Source: JAAFIP01 sp043747295 | Lineage (GTDB): Bacteria > Pseudomonadota > Gammaproteobacteria > Burkholderiales > Burkholderiaceae_C | Direction: 5' to 3' | Assembly: GCA_043747295.1 (NCBI GenBank) | Contig: JAYTPK010000093.1 | Span: forward strand, 1 to 64,000 | Length of the DNA: 64,000 nucleotides | Shown: in pieces, positions 42,804 to 51,324 of the stretch | How the letters are laid out: every line of letters begins with the position of its first letter | Position numbering within the stretch: position 1 is the first letter of the stretch | The notes under the pieces: generated by a model | What the model was told of the DNA's origin: nothing | Database searches by the model: none | Seen by the model: only the letters and a program-made list of their open reading frames with translations | Program-made: the position numbers and the translations under genes

Positions 42804-42961
42804 GGGTGGGCTGCAAGGTTGATCGTGAAAACCCCTAGAAATCTTGCGTCATCCATTACAAGTTGGCGCGCGTTTTGCAGTATCGTACAGGGCGTTGGGT
42901 AAATTTAATACTCTCAACTAATCTGGCGACTTTGTTTATCTTATCCTTTAGGGGTGTTTAC

Positions 42962-44089
42962 ATGAAATTGAAACTGACAGTTCTAGCCGCATTGGCTACC
43001 GTGGCAGGCGTAGCTTCTGCGCAAGACATGGCCGTTGTAAAAATCGGTCACGTTGCACCTATCTCTGGCTCACAAGCAGCCTACGGTAAGGACAACGAAA
43101 ACGGTGCCCGCATGGCCATCGAAGACCTCAACACGCAAAACATCGTGATTGGTGGCAAAAAGATTAAATTTGAATTGGTGGCTGAAGACGACGCTGCTGA
43201 TCCAAAGCAAGGCGCTGCTGCAGCCCAAAAGCTGTGCGATGCCAAGGTCAATGGCGTAGCTGGTCACCTGAACTCTGGTACCACCATTCCAGCGTCCAAG
43301 ATCTACAACGAGTGCGGTATTCCTCACATCACCCCATCAGCTACCAACCCTAACTTGACCAAGCCTGGTTACAAAACCACCTTCCGTCTGCTAGCTAACG
43401 ACAACGCTCTAGGCGCTGGATTGGCTTTCTACGCAGCTGATGGCTTGAAACTCAAGACCGTGGCCGTGATCGACGACCGTACTGCCTACGGCCAAGGCGT
43501 AGCTGAAGTGTTCAAGGCTACCGCAAAAGCCAAGGGCATGACCGTTGTGGACGAGCAGTTCACCAACGACAAAGCCGTTGACTTCATGGCCATCTTGACC
43601 GCAGTCAAGGCCAAGAACCCAGACGCAATCTTCTACGGCGGCATGGACCCACAAGCTGGCCCAATGTTGCGCCAGATGGAACAACTTGGTTTGACCAAGC
43701 AAAAGTTCTTCGGCGGTGATGGCATCTGTACCAACGACCTGATCAAGCAATCTGCTGGCGCTAAAACGCTAGAGAACGTGATCTGCGCTGAAGGCGGCTC
43801 ATCTTTAGCCAAAATGCCTAGCGGCGACGCATGGATGAAGCGCTACGAAGCCAAGTACCCCAAGCAGTTCCAAGTCTACAGCCCATACGTGTATGACGCT
43901 GTGTTCGTCCTAGTTGACGCTATGAAGCGTGCTAACAGCACCGATCCAAAAGTCTACACTGCTGAAATTGGCAAAACCAACTTCAAAGGCGTGACCACCA
44001 ACGTTCAGTTTGAGTCAAACGGCGAACTGAAGAACCCACAAATGACCCTGTACAAATACCAGGGCGACAAGAAGATTGCTTTGAACTAA
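42962..44089 (+). CDS. Branched-chain amino acid ABC transporter binding protein (LivJ type)
   Basis: A 375-residue periplasmic receptor. The start at MKLKLTVLAALATVAGVASA gives a clean signal peptide and has GGGG-rich TTAGGGGTG upstream. The Peripla_BP_6 fold is evident in VKIGHVAPISGSQAAYGKDN and GVAGHLNSGTTIPAS. Codon use is noticeably more biased toward common codons than in its neighbours, suggesting high expression. No permease or ATPase genes follow, so it works with a transporter encoded elsewhere. A strong terminator lies just downstream. Confidence 0.9.
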   Translation: MKLKLTVLAALATVAGVASAQDMAVVKIGHVAPISGSQAAYGKDNENGARMAIEDLNTQNIVIGGKKIKFELVAEDDAADPKQGAAAAQKLCDAKVNGVAGHLNSGTTIPASKIYNECGIPHITPSATNPNLTKPGYKTTFRLLANDNALGAGLAFYAADGLKLKTVAVIDDRTAYGQGVAEVFKATAKAKGMTVVDEQFTNDKAVDFMAILTAVKAKNPDAIFYGGMDPQAGPMLRQMEQLGLTKQKFFGGDGICTNDLIKQSAGAKTLENVICAEGGSSLAKMPSGDAWMKRYEAKYPKQFQVYSPYVYDAVFVLVDAMKRANSTDPKVYTAEIGKTNFKGVTTNVQFESNGELKNPQMTLYKYQGDKKIALN

Positions 44090-44109
44090 TCAGTTCTCAG
44101 CTTCTCTTG

Positions 44110-44137
44110 AAAAGCCACCTTCGGGTGGCTTTTTTAT
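44110..44137 (+). terminator. Rho-independent terminator of the livJ-type gene
   Basis: AAAAGCCACC-TTCG-GGTGGCTTTTTT: a 10-bp stem closed by a stable TTCG tetraloop with a T run, 20 bp after the stop codon. Confidence 0.9.
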
Positions 44138-44178
44138 TGCGTGGTGTCCTCGATCATTGCCGCTAACTTCGCGTCCCC

Positions 44179-44279
44179 GTACAAAGAACCTGTATAAACA
44201 CTAAAACAGCACAATTTACCAACCAAATACGCCAATAGTCCAAGCATTCATTGCTCAGACAGCTATGTTTTTAATAGCG
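44179..44279 (+). repeat. Dispersed repeat copy 10, long form
   Basis: Long copy beginning GTACAAAGAACCTGTATAAA, then CACTAAAACAGC, ACCAACCAAATACGCCAATA, then GTCCAAGCATTCATTGCTC and the right arm. It shares the whole left arm with the copy at 14496-14599, which extends the family unit to about 100 bp. It lies between the livJ terminator and the DUF192 gene. Confidence 0.8.
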
Positions 44280-44301
44280 TACAGTGTGCCGCGTTGGCAA
44301 A

Positions 44302-44808
44302 TTACTTAGCCGTAAAAGGCGCACCAGTCAGCTTGGTGCCCGCTTTGATGCCTTTTTTGACAAACCAGCCCTTGTTCATCTCCAGCACATAACGCACTGG
44401 CTTGGCAGAGCAGTGTGGCTCTAGTGTTTGAGGCTTCATGTCTTCCAGGTTGACGATGGTGCCGTCTTCGTCCACAAATGCTGCTGTCAGTGGAAGTAGG
44501 GTGTTTTTCATCCAAAAACACTGCTTGGACGGAGCTTCAAATACAAACAGCATGCCTTCATGCGCAGGCATGTCTTTGCGCCACATCAGGCCGATTTGGC
44601 GCTGCTCGGGGGTTAGTGCTACCTGCGCGTCGATTCGGTGCATACCAGCTTGCAAATCTGTGCGCTGCAGTGCCATTTGTGGGGCGTCTTGGGCTGTAGC
44701 TAGGGTGGACAGCACTACCAGTGCTAGGCAGCCCGCGCGCTGAGTTAACGCCACTATGCTGGAGCGGCGGGACGGTGCAGTATGAGACGCAAAAGAAAGA
44801 GTTTTCAT
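44302..44808 (-). CDS. DUF192-family exported protein
   Basis: A 168-residue protein with an N-terminal signal/anchor (CLALVVLSTLATAQDA) and a DUF192 domain: TPEQRQIGLMWRKDMPAHEGMLF, CFWMKNTLLPLTAAFVDEDG and the closing RYVLEMNKGWFVKKGIKAG. Function is unknown; the compact beta fold is widespread in bacteria. It stands alone on the minus strand. Confidence 0.88.
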   Translation of the reverse strand: MKTLSFASHTAPSRRSSIVALTQRAGCLALVVLSTLATAQDAPQMALQRTDLQAGMHRIDAQVALTPEQRQIGLMWRKDMPAHEGMLFVFEAPSKQCFWMKNTLLPLTAAFVDEDGTIVNLEDMKPQTLEPHCSAKPVRYVLEMNKGWFVKKGIKAGTKLTGAPFTAK

Positions 44809-44875
44809 AAGGCCACAGTCTACTGGTTTAGTGCGCTGGCGGGTGTGATGCTGCGCAAGACTTTGAAAGCGCCAT

Positions 44876-44915
44876 AAAAAATGCCCGCCAAAGCGAACTT
44901 TGGGCGGGCATTTTT
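44876..44915 (-). terminator. Terminator after the Ala/Lys-rich protein gene
   Basis: AAAAATGCCCGCC...GGCGGGCATTTTT type hairpin with a long GC-rich stem flanked by A and T runs, so it can act in both directions. It lies 22 bp past the stop of the minus-strand Ala-rich gene. Confidence 0.8.
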
Positions 44916-44936
44916 CGCTTTTGCAAGCGCGGCTAA

Positions 44937-45251
44937 TTACTTAGCAGCGGCTGGCTTAGCAGAAGCCTTCTTGGCTTTACGAGCGGCTTTTTTAGCGGCT
45001 TTCTTTTCTGCTTTAGCAGCAGCTGGCTTGGCTTGAGCAGCGGCAGCTGGCTTAGCGGCTTCAGCAGCCATTGGCTTTGCAGCAGCAGCTGGAGCAGCAG
45101 CGGCTGGAGCAGCAGCTGGAGCAGCAGCAGCTGGAGCAGCAGCAGCGGCAGGAGCAGCAGCTGGCTTAGCAGCAGCGGCAGGAGCAGCAGCTTGTGCAAA
45201 TGCACCAGCAGCGAATAGACCAGCAACCAAAGCGGCGAGTAATTTGTTCAT
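44937..45251 (-). CDS. Exported Ala/Pro/Lys-rich low-complexity protein
   Basis: A 104-residue protein starting at MNKLLAALVAGLFAAGAFA, a clean signal peptide, with AGGA upstream. The mature part is almost only Ala, Pro and Lys: Ala/Pro runs first, then a basic end with KAEKKAAKKAARKAKKAS. Similar lysine/alanine-rich tails occur in histone H1-like proteins, but a signal peptide argues for a periplasmic or envelope role. The DNA is a GCAGCAGCTGGA-type low-complexity array. No function can be assigned. Confidence 0.75.
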   Translation of the reverse strand: MNKLLAALVAGLFAAGAFAQAAAPAAAAKPAAAPAAAAAPAAAAPAAAPAAAAPAAAAKPMAAEAAKPAAAAQAKPAAAKAEKKAAKKAARKAKKASAKPAAAK

Positions 45252-45482
45252 TTTGAATTTCCTTGAAGATAACGTTATTTCGAAAAACCATCCAAAAACG
45301 GGCGGTACTGCATCAACGAGGCGCGTTTTCAATTGGTTGACAGGCAGGATGTAAATATTTTTCACGATAGAATTAAGGGTTGCACTCTAAAGTGTGGTGG
45401 TCAGGCTTTGAATGCAGAGCAGCTTATCACTGCGCCTTGGGTAACACCCAAGTCCTTTTACCCATCCCGGAGCCTAAATATC

Positions 45483-46736
45483 ATGTACCAGCACATTAAA
45501 GTGCCTGCCGCTGGCAGCAAAATCGTCGTCAACAAAGACATGTCGCTGACAGTGCCTGACGAGCCGATCATTCCGTTTATCGAAGGTGATGGCACCGGCA
45601 TGGACATCACCCCTGTGATGCTGAAAGTGGTAGATGCCGCAGTGGCCAAAGCCTACGGCGGCAAGAAAAAAATCCATTGGATGGAGGTCTACGCTGGCGA
45701 AAAATCGACCAAAGTGTATGGCCCTGATGTATGGTTGCCTGCTGAAACCCTGTCTGCCCTGCGCGACTACGTGGTGTCCATCAAAGGCCCGTTGACTACC
45801 CCTGTAGGCGGCGGTATCCGTAGCTTAAACGTAGCGCTGCGCCAAGAGCTAGATTTGTATGTCTGCCTGCGCCCCGTGCAGTACTTCAAGGGCGTGCCAT
45901 CGCCTGTGAAAGAGCCAGAAAAAACCCACATGGTGATCTTCCGTGAAAACAGCGAAGACATTTACGCAGGTATTGAATACGAAGCCCAAAGCGACAAAGC
46001 TAAAAAGCTCATCAAGTTCTTGCAAGATGAGCTGGGCGTGACCAAAATCCGCTTCCCAAATACCTCAGGTATTGGTATTAAGCCAGTGTCCATCGAAGGT
46101 ACCGAGCGTTTGGTGCGCAAGGCTATCCAGTACGCTATCGACAACGACAAGCCGTCTGTGACCATAGTGCACAAAGGCAACATCATGAAATACACCGAAG
46201 GGGGCTTTCGTGACTGGGCTTACGCATTGGCACAAAAAGAATTCGGCGCGCAACTGATTGATGGCGGTCCGTGGTGCAAGTTTAAAAACCCGAAAACTGG
46301 CAAAGAAATCATCGTCAAAGACAGTATTGCCGATGCATTCTTGCAGCAAATTTTGTTGCGCCCCGCTGAATACAGCGTGATTGCGACACTGAACCTCAAC
46401 GGCGACTACATTTCTGATGCTCTGGCCGCGCAAGTCGGTGGTATTGGTATTGCGCCTGGTGCTAACTTGTCTGACTCGATAGCCTGTTTTGAAGCTACCC
46501 ACGGCACTGCGCCTAAATACGCTGGTAAAGACTATGTCAACCCAGGTTCTGAAATCCTCTCAGCCGAGATGATGCTGCGCCACATGGGTTGGCTAGAGGC
46601 TGCTGATTTGATCATCAGCTCGATGGAAAAATCGATTGCATCGAAGAAGGTTACCTACGACTTTGCCCGCTTGATGGAGGGCGCGACCCAAGTGTCGTGC
46701 TCGGGCTTTGGGCAGGTCATGATCGACAATATGTAA
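45483..46736 (+). CDS. icd: NADP-dependent isocitrate dehydrogenase
   Basis: A 417-residue TCA-cycle enzyme started at MYQHIKVPAAGSK, with GGAG about 10 bp upstream. The substrate-binding segment GGGIRSLNVALRQELDLYVC contains the serine that is phosphorylated by AceK in E. coli. HGTAPKYAGKD holds the Lys-Tyr pair that selects NADP+. Length matches the E. coli-type enzyme. It converts isocitrate to 2-oxoglutarate and CO2. Confidence 0.95.
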   Translation: MYQHIKVPAAGSKIVVNKDMSLTVPDEPIIPFIEGDGTGMDITPVMLKVVDAAVAKAYGGKKKIHWMEVYAGEKSTKVYGPDVWLPAETLSALRDYVVSIKGPLTTPVGGGIRSLNVALRQELDLYVCLRPVQYFKGVPSPVKEPEKTHMVIFRENSEDIYAGIEYEAQSDKAKKLIKFLQDELGVTKIRFPNTSGIGIKPVSIEGTERLVRKAIQYAIDNDKPSVTIVHKGNIMKYTEGGFRDWAYALAQKEFGAQLIDGGPWCKFKNPKTGKEIIVKDSIADAFLQQILLRPAEYSVIATLNLNGDYISDALAAQVGGIGIAPGANLSDSIACFEATHGTAPKYAGKDYVNPGSEILSAEMMLRHMGWLEAADLIISSMEKSIASKKVTYDFARLMEGATQVSCSGFGQVMIDNM

Positions 46737-46742
46737 GATCAA

Positions 46743-46810
46743 ACCCCCGTTTTAGCTTAGACAAAACGGGGTTTGTACACGTGAAAGCGGGGCCAAGGCC
46801 CCGTTTTTTT
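46743..46810 (+). terminator. Double hairpin terminator after icd
   Basis: Two successive hairpins: AACCCCGTTTT-type (AAACCCCCGTTTT with AAAACGGGGTTT, 46741-46773), then CGGGGCC-AA-GGCCCCG followed by seven T residues (46788-46810). The second is a strong intrinsic terminator. Confidence 0.85.
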
Positions 46811-46857
46811 ATGTGCAAATAATCGTTTTATTTGTTAAATGCATATTGATGATCAAA

Positions 46858-47157
46858 CTAATGGGTCATTTGCGATGCATCAAACTGGGGTGTGCGCACA
46901 CGCGACTCTCGCTTGCGCGCGGTGTCTGCATCTGCAGGGGGCAGCACTAAGGTAACTTCAGAACAGATATTTTGGGCGTTCAGGCCCTTGGGGCCTTCCA
47001 CCAGATCAAAGGTCACCCGCGAGCCCTGTTGCAAGGTCTTATAGCCGTCTGTAGCGATAGAGGAAAAATGGATAAAAATGTCACTATTGCCGCTGTCTGG
47101 CGTGATGAAACCAAAACCTTTTGCGTCGTTAAACCATTTGACAATACCTGCTGCCAT
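46858..47157 (-). CDS. Cold-shock domain protein with C-terminal extension
   Basis: A 99-residue protein started at MAAGIVKWFNDAKGFGFI, with GGAG upstream. RNP1 (KGFGFI) and RNP2 (DIFIHFS) are intact, as expected for a nucleic-acid-binding CspA-like domain of about 67 residues. About 32 further residues follow, including the basic ARKRESRVRTPQ and ending ASQMTH, beyond the usual CspA length. The long 5' region with inverted repeats (47234-47249 and 47299-47319) may hold promoter and untranslated leader sequences. Confidence 0.88.
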   Translation of the reverse strand: MAAGIVKWFNDAKGFGFITPDSGNSDIFIHFSSIATDGYKTLQQGSRVTFDLVEGPKGLNAQNICSEVTLVLPPADADTARKRESRVRTPQFDASQMTH

Positions 47158-47233
47158 GCTGATCTCCATTGGGAATCTATTTGATTTTTAGTTTGGGTTA
47201 AATTGACAGCAAAGTCAACAATGCGACTCACCA

Positions 47234-47319
47234 AAAACAGGCCTGTTTTGTCCAAGCATTTGACTAAGACAAATTAGTTCACGGCCTAGACGAAAACTGC
47301 TAAAAGATCAACTTTTAGC
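47234..47319. promoter_or_regulatory. Inverted repeats in the csp-clpS divergent region
   Basis: The 305-bp gap between the cold-shock gene and clpS holds a perfect 16-bp palindrome AAAACAGGCCTGTTTT (47234-47249) and a hairpin GCTAAAAG-ATCAA-CTTTTAGC (47299-47319). Neither ends in a T run suited to termination. They could be operators or leader structures of either gene; nothing else is visible there. Confidence 0.4.
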
Positions 47320-47462
47320 TTGAATTAGAGTCAATTAGCGCTATGTAGAGAATAGGTAGACTATGCCCCGCAAAAGCGCAGCCTAAGCGACAAGCGCCTA
47401 AAATACTGAGCAGAGATAAGCAGCAGGCTAATAACTGCGATAAAAATCATTGGATAGATAAA

Positions 47463-47828
47463 TTGGCAACCAAAGTACCTCCACCCGCACCGCCATCGGC
47501 ACCCCGTACCCAGCCTGTCCGCGAGGACGATGGCGGCTCGGTGGTGATGGAGCGGCGCACTGAGAAAGTCAAACCGCCCCAAATGCACCAAGTGGTGCTA
47601 TTGAACGACGACTACACGCCGATGGAGTTTGTGGTGATGGTGATTCAAGAGTTTTTTAACAAAGACCGTGAAACCGCGACCCAAATCATGCTGAAAATCC
47701 ATTTAGACGGCAAAGGCGTGTGCGGCGTATTCAGTAAAGATGTAGCGGCCACTAAAGTAGACCAAGTCACAGAAGCTGCAAAAAAATCAGGACACCCCTT
47801 GCAATGTGTCAGCGAGCCCGTAAATTAG
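47463..47828 (+). CDS. clpS: ATP-dependent protease adaptor ClpS
   Basis: A 121-residue N-end-rule adaptor that delivers substrates to ClpAP. The core HQVVLLNDDYTPMEFVV binds N-degrons, and HLDGKGVCGVFSKDVA follows. The apparent start is a TTG at 47463 giving MATKVPPPAPP; no ATG lies upstream in frame, and homologues in the family begin similarly as I recall, so a TTG start is likely. clpA follows 100 bp later. Confidence 0.92.
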   Translation: MATKVPPPAPPSAPRTQPVREDDGGSVVMERRTEKVKPPQMHQVVLLNDDYTPMEFVVMVIQEFFNKDRETATQIMLKIHLDGKGVCGVFSKDVAATKVDQVTEAAKKSGHPLQCVSEPVN

Positions 47829-47928
47829 CATGGCGAAATACTGAACATTTACCCCTGCACCATATCCAACAGAGCACATCTGGTCTACCATGTAGGCAAG
47901 AGCGCTAGATCAGCAAAAAGGACACACC

Positions 47929-50247
47929 ATGATCGCCCAAGAACTTGAAGTCAGCCTGCATATGGCCTTCGTCGAGGCGCGTCAGCAGCGCCACGAATTT
48001 ATCACCGTGGAGCACTTGCTGCTGGCGCTGCTAGACAACCCCAGTGCCGCTGAGGTACTGCGCGCTTGCTCGGCCAATATTGATGACCTGCGTAAGTCGC
48101 TGGCCAACTTTATCAAAGACAACACCCCACAAGTGGCGGGCACTGATGAGGTGGACACCCAGCCCACGCTAGGCTTTCAGCGCGTTATTCAGCGCGCCAT
48201 CATGCATGTGCAAAGCACCGGCAATGGCAAAAAAGAAGTGACCGGCGCGAACGTGCTGGTAGCTATTTTTGGCGAAAAAGACTCGCACGCTGTGTACTAT
48301 CTACACCAGCAGGGCGTAACCCGCCTAGACGTGGTCAACTTTATTGCCCACGGTATCAAAAAATCTGACCCACCCGAGCCAGCTAAAGCGGGCGATGGCG
48401 GCGAACAGCAAGAAGAAGGCGCAACCAGCGAGAAGAGCGAAAAATCCTCGCCCTTAGAGCAATACACCGTTAACTTGAACCAGCTGGCCAAAGACGGCAA
48501 GATTGATCCGCTGATTGGCCGCGAATATGAAGTCGAGCGCGTGATCCAAATTTTATGCCGCCGCCGCAAAAACAATCCACTGTTGGTTGGCGAAGCAGGC
48601 GTGGGCAAAACCGCGATTGCAGAGGGCTTGGCCTGGCGCATCACGCAAAAAGACGTACCTGAGATTTTGGCCGAGGCCATTGTGTATTCTCTAGATATGG
48701 GCGCACTGCTGGCCGGAACCAAATATCGTGGTGACTTTGAGCAGCGCCTAAAAGGTGTGCTCAAGTCGCTTAAAGACAAACCCAACGGTATCTTGTTTAT
48801 CGACGAAATTCACACTTTGATTGGCGCAGGCGCTGCATCTGGCGGTACGTTAGATGCCTCTAATTTGCTCAAGCCTGCGTTGTCTAACGGTCAACTTAAG
48901 TGTATTGGTGCTACCACCTTTACCGAGTACCGCAGCATTTTTGAAAAAGACGCAGCCCTGGCGCGCCGCTTCCAAAAGGTGGACGTGGTAGAGCCTACGG
49001 TAGAGCAAACAGTGGACATTCTCAAAGGCCTAAAGAGCCGTTTTGAAGAGCACCACAGCGTGAAGTACGCGCTAAGCGCACTGCAAGCTGCTGCTGAGCT
49101 AAGCGCCAAATACATCAACGACCGCCAACTGCCCGACAAGGCAATTGATGTGATCGACGAGGCCGGTGCAGCCCAACGCATCTTGCCAGCCAGCAAGCGT
49201 AAAAAGACCATCAGCAAAACCGAGGTGGAAGAAATTGTGGCCAAGATTGCCCGCATTCCACCCGCTAGCGTGAGCAACGACGACCGTAGCAAGCTGCGCA
49301 ACATCGAGCGCGATTTGAAGAACGTGGTGTTTGGCCAAGACCCGGCGCTCGAAGCTTTGGCCGCTGCCGTGAAAATGGCGCGCAGTGGCTTGGGCCGTGG
49401 CGACAAGCCGATTGGCAGCTTCTTGTTTTCAGGCCCCACGGGCGTGGGCAAGACCGAGGCGGCCAAGCAGTTGGCTAACATCATGGGCATCGATTTGATT
49501 CGCTTTGACATGAGCGAGTACATGGAGCGTCATGCGGTTAGCCGCTTGATCGGCGCGCCACCGGGCTACGTAGGCTTTGACCAAGGTGGTTTGCTGACCG
49601 AGGCGATCAGCAAAAAACCGCACGCTGTGCTGCTGTTCGATGAGATTGAAAAAGCCCACCCGGACATCTTTAACGTGCTGCTGCAGGTGATGGACCACGG
49701 CACGCTCACAGACAACAACGGCCGTAAGGCTGATTTTAGAAACGTCATCATCATCATGACCACCAATGCTGGTGCTGAGACGATGAACAAGTCCACCATT
49801 GGCTTTACCAACACCCGCCAAGCGGGCGACGAGATGGCTGACATCAAGCGCTTGTTCACGCCAGAGTTTCGAAATCGCTTAGACGCGATGGTGAGCTTTA
49901 AGGCGCTGAACGAGGACGTGATCTTGCGCGTGGTCGACAAGTTCTTGCTGCAGCTAGAAACCCAGCTGGACCAGAAGAAAGTGGATGCTACGTTTACCGA
50001 CAAGCTGCGCAAGCACTTGGCTAAAACTGGCTTTGACCCGCTGATGGGCGCGCGCCCAATGCAACGCTTGATTCAAGACACTATCCGCAAGGCACTGGCA
50101 GATGAGTTGCTGTTTGGCAAGCTGACTGAAGGCGGCATCTTGACTGTGGACATCGACGCTGAAGACAAGGTGTCTTTGGATATTCAGCCGCTGCCAGAGA
50201 AAAAGGGCAAAGCCAAGTCTGAGCCTGAAGAAACCGCAGCAGGTTAA
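47929..50247 (+). CDS. clpA: ClpA, ATPase subunit of the ClpAP protease
   Basis: A 772-residue Hsp100 unfoldase. The N-terminal repeat domain is followed by two AAA+ modules with Walker A motifs GEAGVGKT and GPTGVGKT and Walker B motifs ILFIDEIHT and VLLFDEIEKA. AAAGG-type AAAAAGGACACACC precedes the ATG. It pairs with ClpS immediately upstream. The C-terminal KKGKAKSEPEETAAG tail is unstructured. Confidence 0.95.
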   Translation: MIAQELEVSLHMAFVEARQQRHEFITVEHLLLALLDNPSAAEVLRACSANIDDLRKSLANFIKDNTPQVAGTDEVDTQPTLGFQRVIQRAIMHVQSTGNGKKEVTGANVLVAIFGEKDSHAVYYLHQQGVTRLDVVNFIAHGIKKSDPPEPAKAGDGGEQQEEGATSEKSEKSSPLEQYTVNLNQLAKDGKIDPLIGREYEVERVIQILCRRRKNNPLLVGEAGVGKTAIAEGLAWRITQKDVPEILAEAIVYSLDMGALLAGTKYRGDFEQRLKGVLKSLKDKPNGILFIDEIHTLIGAGAASGGTLDASNLLKPALSNGQLKCIGATTFTEYRSIFEKDAALARRFQKVDVVEPTVEQTVDILKGLKSRFEEHHSVKYALSALQAAAELSAKYINDRQLPDKAIDVIDEAGAAQRILPASKRKKTISKTEVEEIVAKIARIPPASVSNDDRSKLRNIERDLKNVVFGQDPALEALAAAVKMARSGLGRGDKPIGSFLFSGPTGVGKTEAAKQLANIMGIDLIRFDMSEYMERHAVSRLIGAPPGYVGFDQGGLLTEAISKKPHAVLLFDEIEKAHPDIFNVLLQVMDHGTLTDNNGRKADFRNVIIIMTTNAGAETMNKSTIGFTNTRQAGDEMADIKRLFTPEFRNRLDAMVSFKALNEDVILRVVDKFLLQLETQLDQKKVDATFTDKLRKHLAKTGFDPLMGARPMQRLIQDTIRKALADELLFGKLTEGGILTVDIDAEDKVSLDIQPLPEKKGKAKSEPEETAAG

Positions 50248-50260
50248 TCCTGTACCAATT

Positions 50261-50299
50261 AAAACGCCCACCAGCCCGTGTAAGGCTGGTGGGCGTTTT
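50261..50299. terminator. Bidirectional terminator between clpA and the DUF427 gene
   Basis: AAAACGCCCACCAGCC and GGCTGGTGGGCGTTTT form a 16-bp stem with a short loop. The A and T runs on both sides suit both the plus-strand clpA and the minus-strand DUF427 gene. Confidence 0.85.
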
Positions 50300-50326
50300 G
50301 CATTGAAAATCAAATCAGCGCTAGCT

Positions 50327-50608
50327 TTAGGCTTCTACCTTCACACCCTTCCAAAACGCTACGCGGTCGGCCACCATTTCAGCGCCAGATTTGGGGCTAG
50401 GGTAGTACCAAACGGCATCGGGGTTTAGCTCGCCGTTGACCAGCAGGCTGTAGTAGCTGGCGTTGCCTTTCCATGGGCAAAAAGTTTTGGTATTGCTAAA
50501 GCTCACATACTTTTGATCCAGCGATGCGGCAGGAAAGTAATGGTTACCTTCTACCAGCACGGTGTCGTCGCTTTGCGCAATCACTACGCCGTTCCAAGTT
50601 GCTTTCAT
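50327..50608 (-). CDS. DUF427-family protein
   Basis: A 93-residue DUF427 protein: MKATWNGVVIAQSDDTVLVEGNHYFP, KTFCPWKGNASYYSL and AVWYYPSPKSGA are the family hallmarks (single copy of the domain). The biochemical function is unknown. It stands alone between clpA and a dispersed repeat. Confidence 0.88.
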   Translation of the reverse strand: MKATWNGVVIAQSDDTVLVEGNHYFPAASLDQKYVSFSNTKTFCPWKGNASYYSLLVNGELNPDAVWYYPSPKSGAEMVADRVAFWKGVKVEA

Positions 50609-50633
50609 AAGGTACTTTCAGTAAGATAATGGG

Positions 50634-50679
50634 CTGTAGTCCATGTATTCATTGCTCAGGAAGCTATACATATAATAGC
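50634..50679 (+). repeat. Dispersed repeat copy 11
   Basis: CTGTAGTCCATGTATTCATTGC, shown here as CTGTAGTCCATG then TATTCATTGCTCAGG, followed by AGCTATACATATAATAGC. It lies between the DUF427 start and the DUF1499 stop. Confidence 0.8.
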
Positions 50680-50711
50680 AATTGGTTTGCGAAAGCTAAC
50701 AGTGAGGTAGT

Positions 50712-51200
50712 TCACTGTGTCAACGCAGCGCGAATCTGCTCTATGCGGGTGCGGTTGACACCAAAGTCTTTTTGACCCAAACGGCTTGCGCTGCGTACGT
50801 GAATCACTCTAGCGGGTTTGTCTAAATAAAACTCAACATCATCTGTAAATTTAAGCAACTGGGTAGTGCACTGCGCGTAAATATAGCCTTCGTCGTTTTG
50901 TGCCACCACCGTACGCGACATGGCTTGCAAGGTGGCCGCAATTTTGGCCATTTCAGCGCTGCCATCGCCTGCGATAGTAAAGGGCGCAACGGTGGCATAG
51001 GCTTGGCGCGGGTGGTCTGACCACAGGGCGGCTTGGCTGGTGACTGAGTTTTCTGTGAATGAAGGGCGTTTGAGCTTGCCGTCTTTGACCCCCAAGTCCG
51101 CTGGCGCTTTACCGCGCAACATGCCCGCTTGGCCTGCAATGAGTAACACCAGTGCTAGTAAGGCAACGGCTAAAACAAACAGTAATAGATAACGGCCCAT
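50712..51200 (-). CDS. DUF1499-family membrane-anchored protein
   Basis: A 162-residue protein with one N-terminal membrane helix (LLLFVLAVALLALVLLIAG) and a DUF1499 domain containing RPSFTENSVTSQA and IYAQCTTQLLKFTDDVEFYLD, then VRSASRLGQKDFGVNRTRIE. Function is unknown. It stands upstream of a repeat and is transcribed in the same direction as upp. Confidence 0.88.
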   Translation of the reverse strand: MGRYLLLFVLAVALLALVLLIAGQAGMLRGKAPADLGVKDGKLKRPSFTENSVTSQAALWSDHPRQAYATVAPFTIAGDGSAEMAKIAATLQAMSRTVVAQNDEGYIYAQCTTQLLKFTDDVEFYLDKPARVIHVRSASRLGQKDFGVNRTRIEQIRAALTQ

Positions 51201-51273
51201 GGTGCATGTCTCCTAGTCTCAAATAAAGTGATTCACAGTGTACCGGATGCCGAGGTTATGCAGTGCTGTGCGT

Positions 51274-51324
51274 ACTATTAAATTAATAGCTGTCTAAGTA
51301 ATAAATATTTGGACTACCAGCCTA
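51274..51324 (-). repeat. Dispersed repeat copy 12, supplying the upp stop codon
   Basis: CTATTAAATTAATAG is a perfect 15-bp palindrome, followed by AATATTTGGACTACCAGCC. The last bases (CTA on the plus strand, 51322-51324) are the TAG stop codon of upp. Confidence 0.8.

Noticed and set aside
45033..45218. A Ser/Trp-rich plus-strand frame opposite the Ala-rich gene
   Set aside because: It is the complement of the GCAGCAGCTGGA low-complexity array; the minus-strand frame has a signal peptide, ribosome-binding site and terminator.
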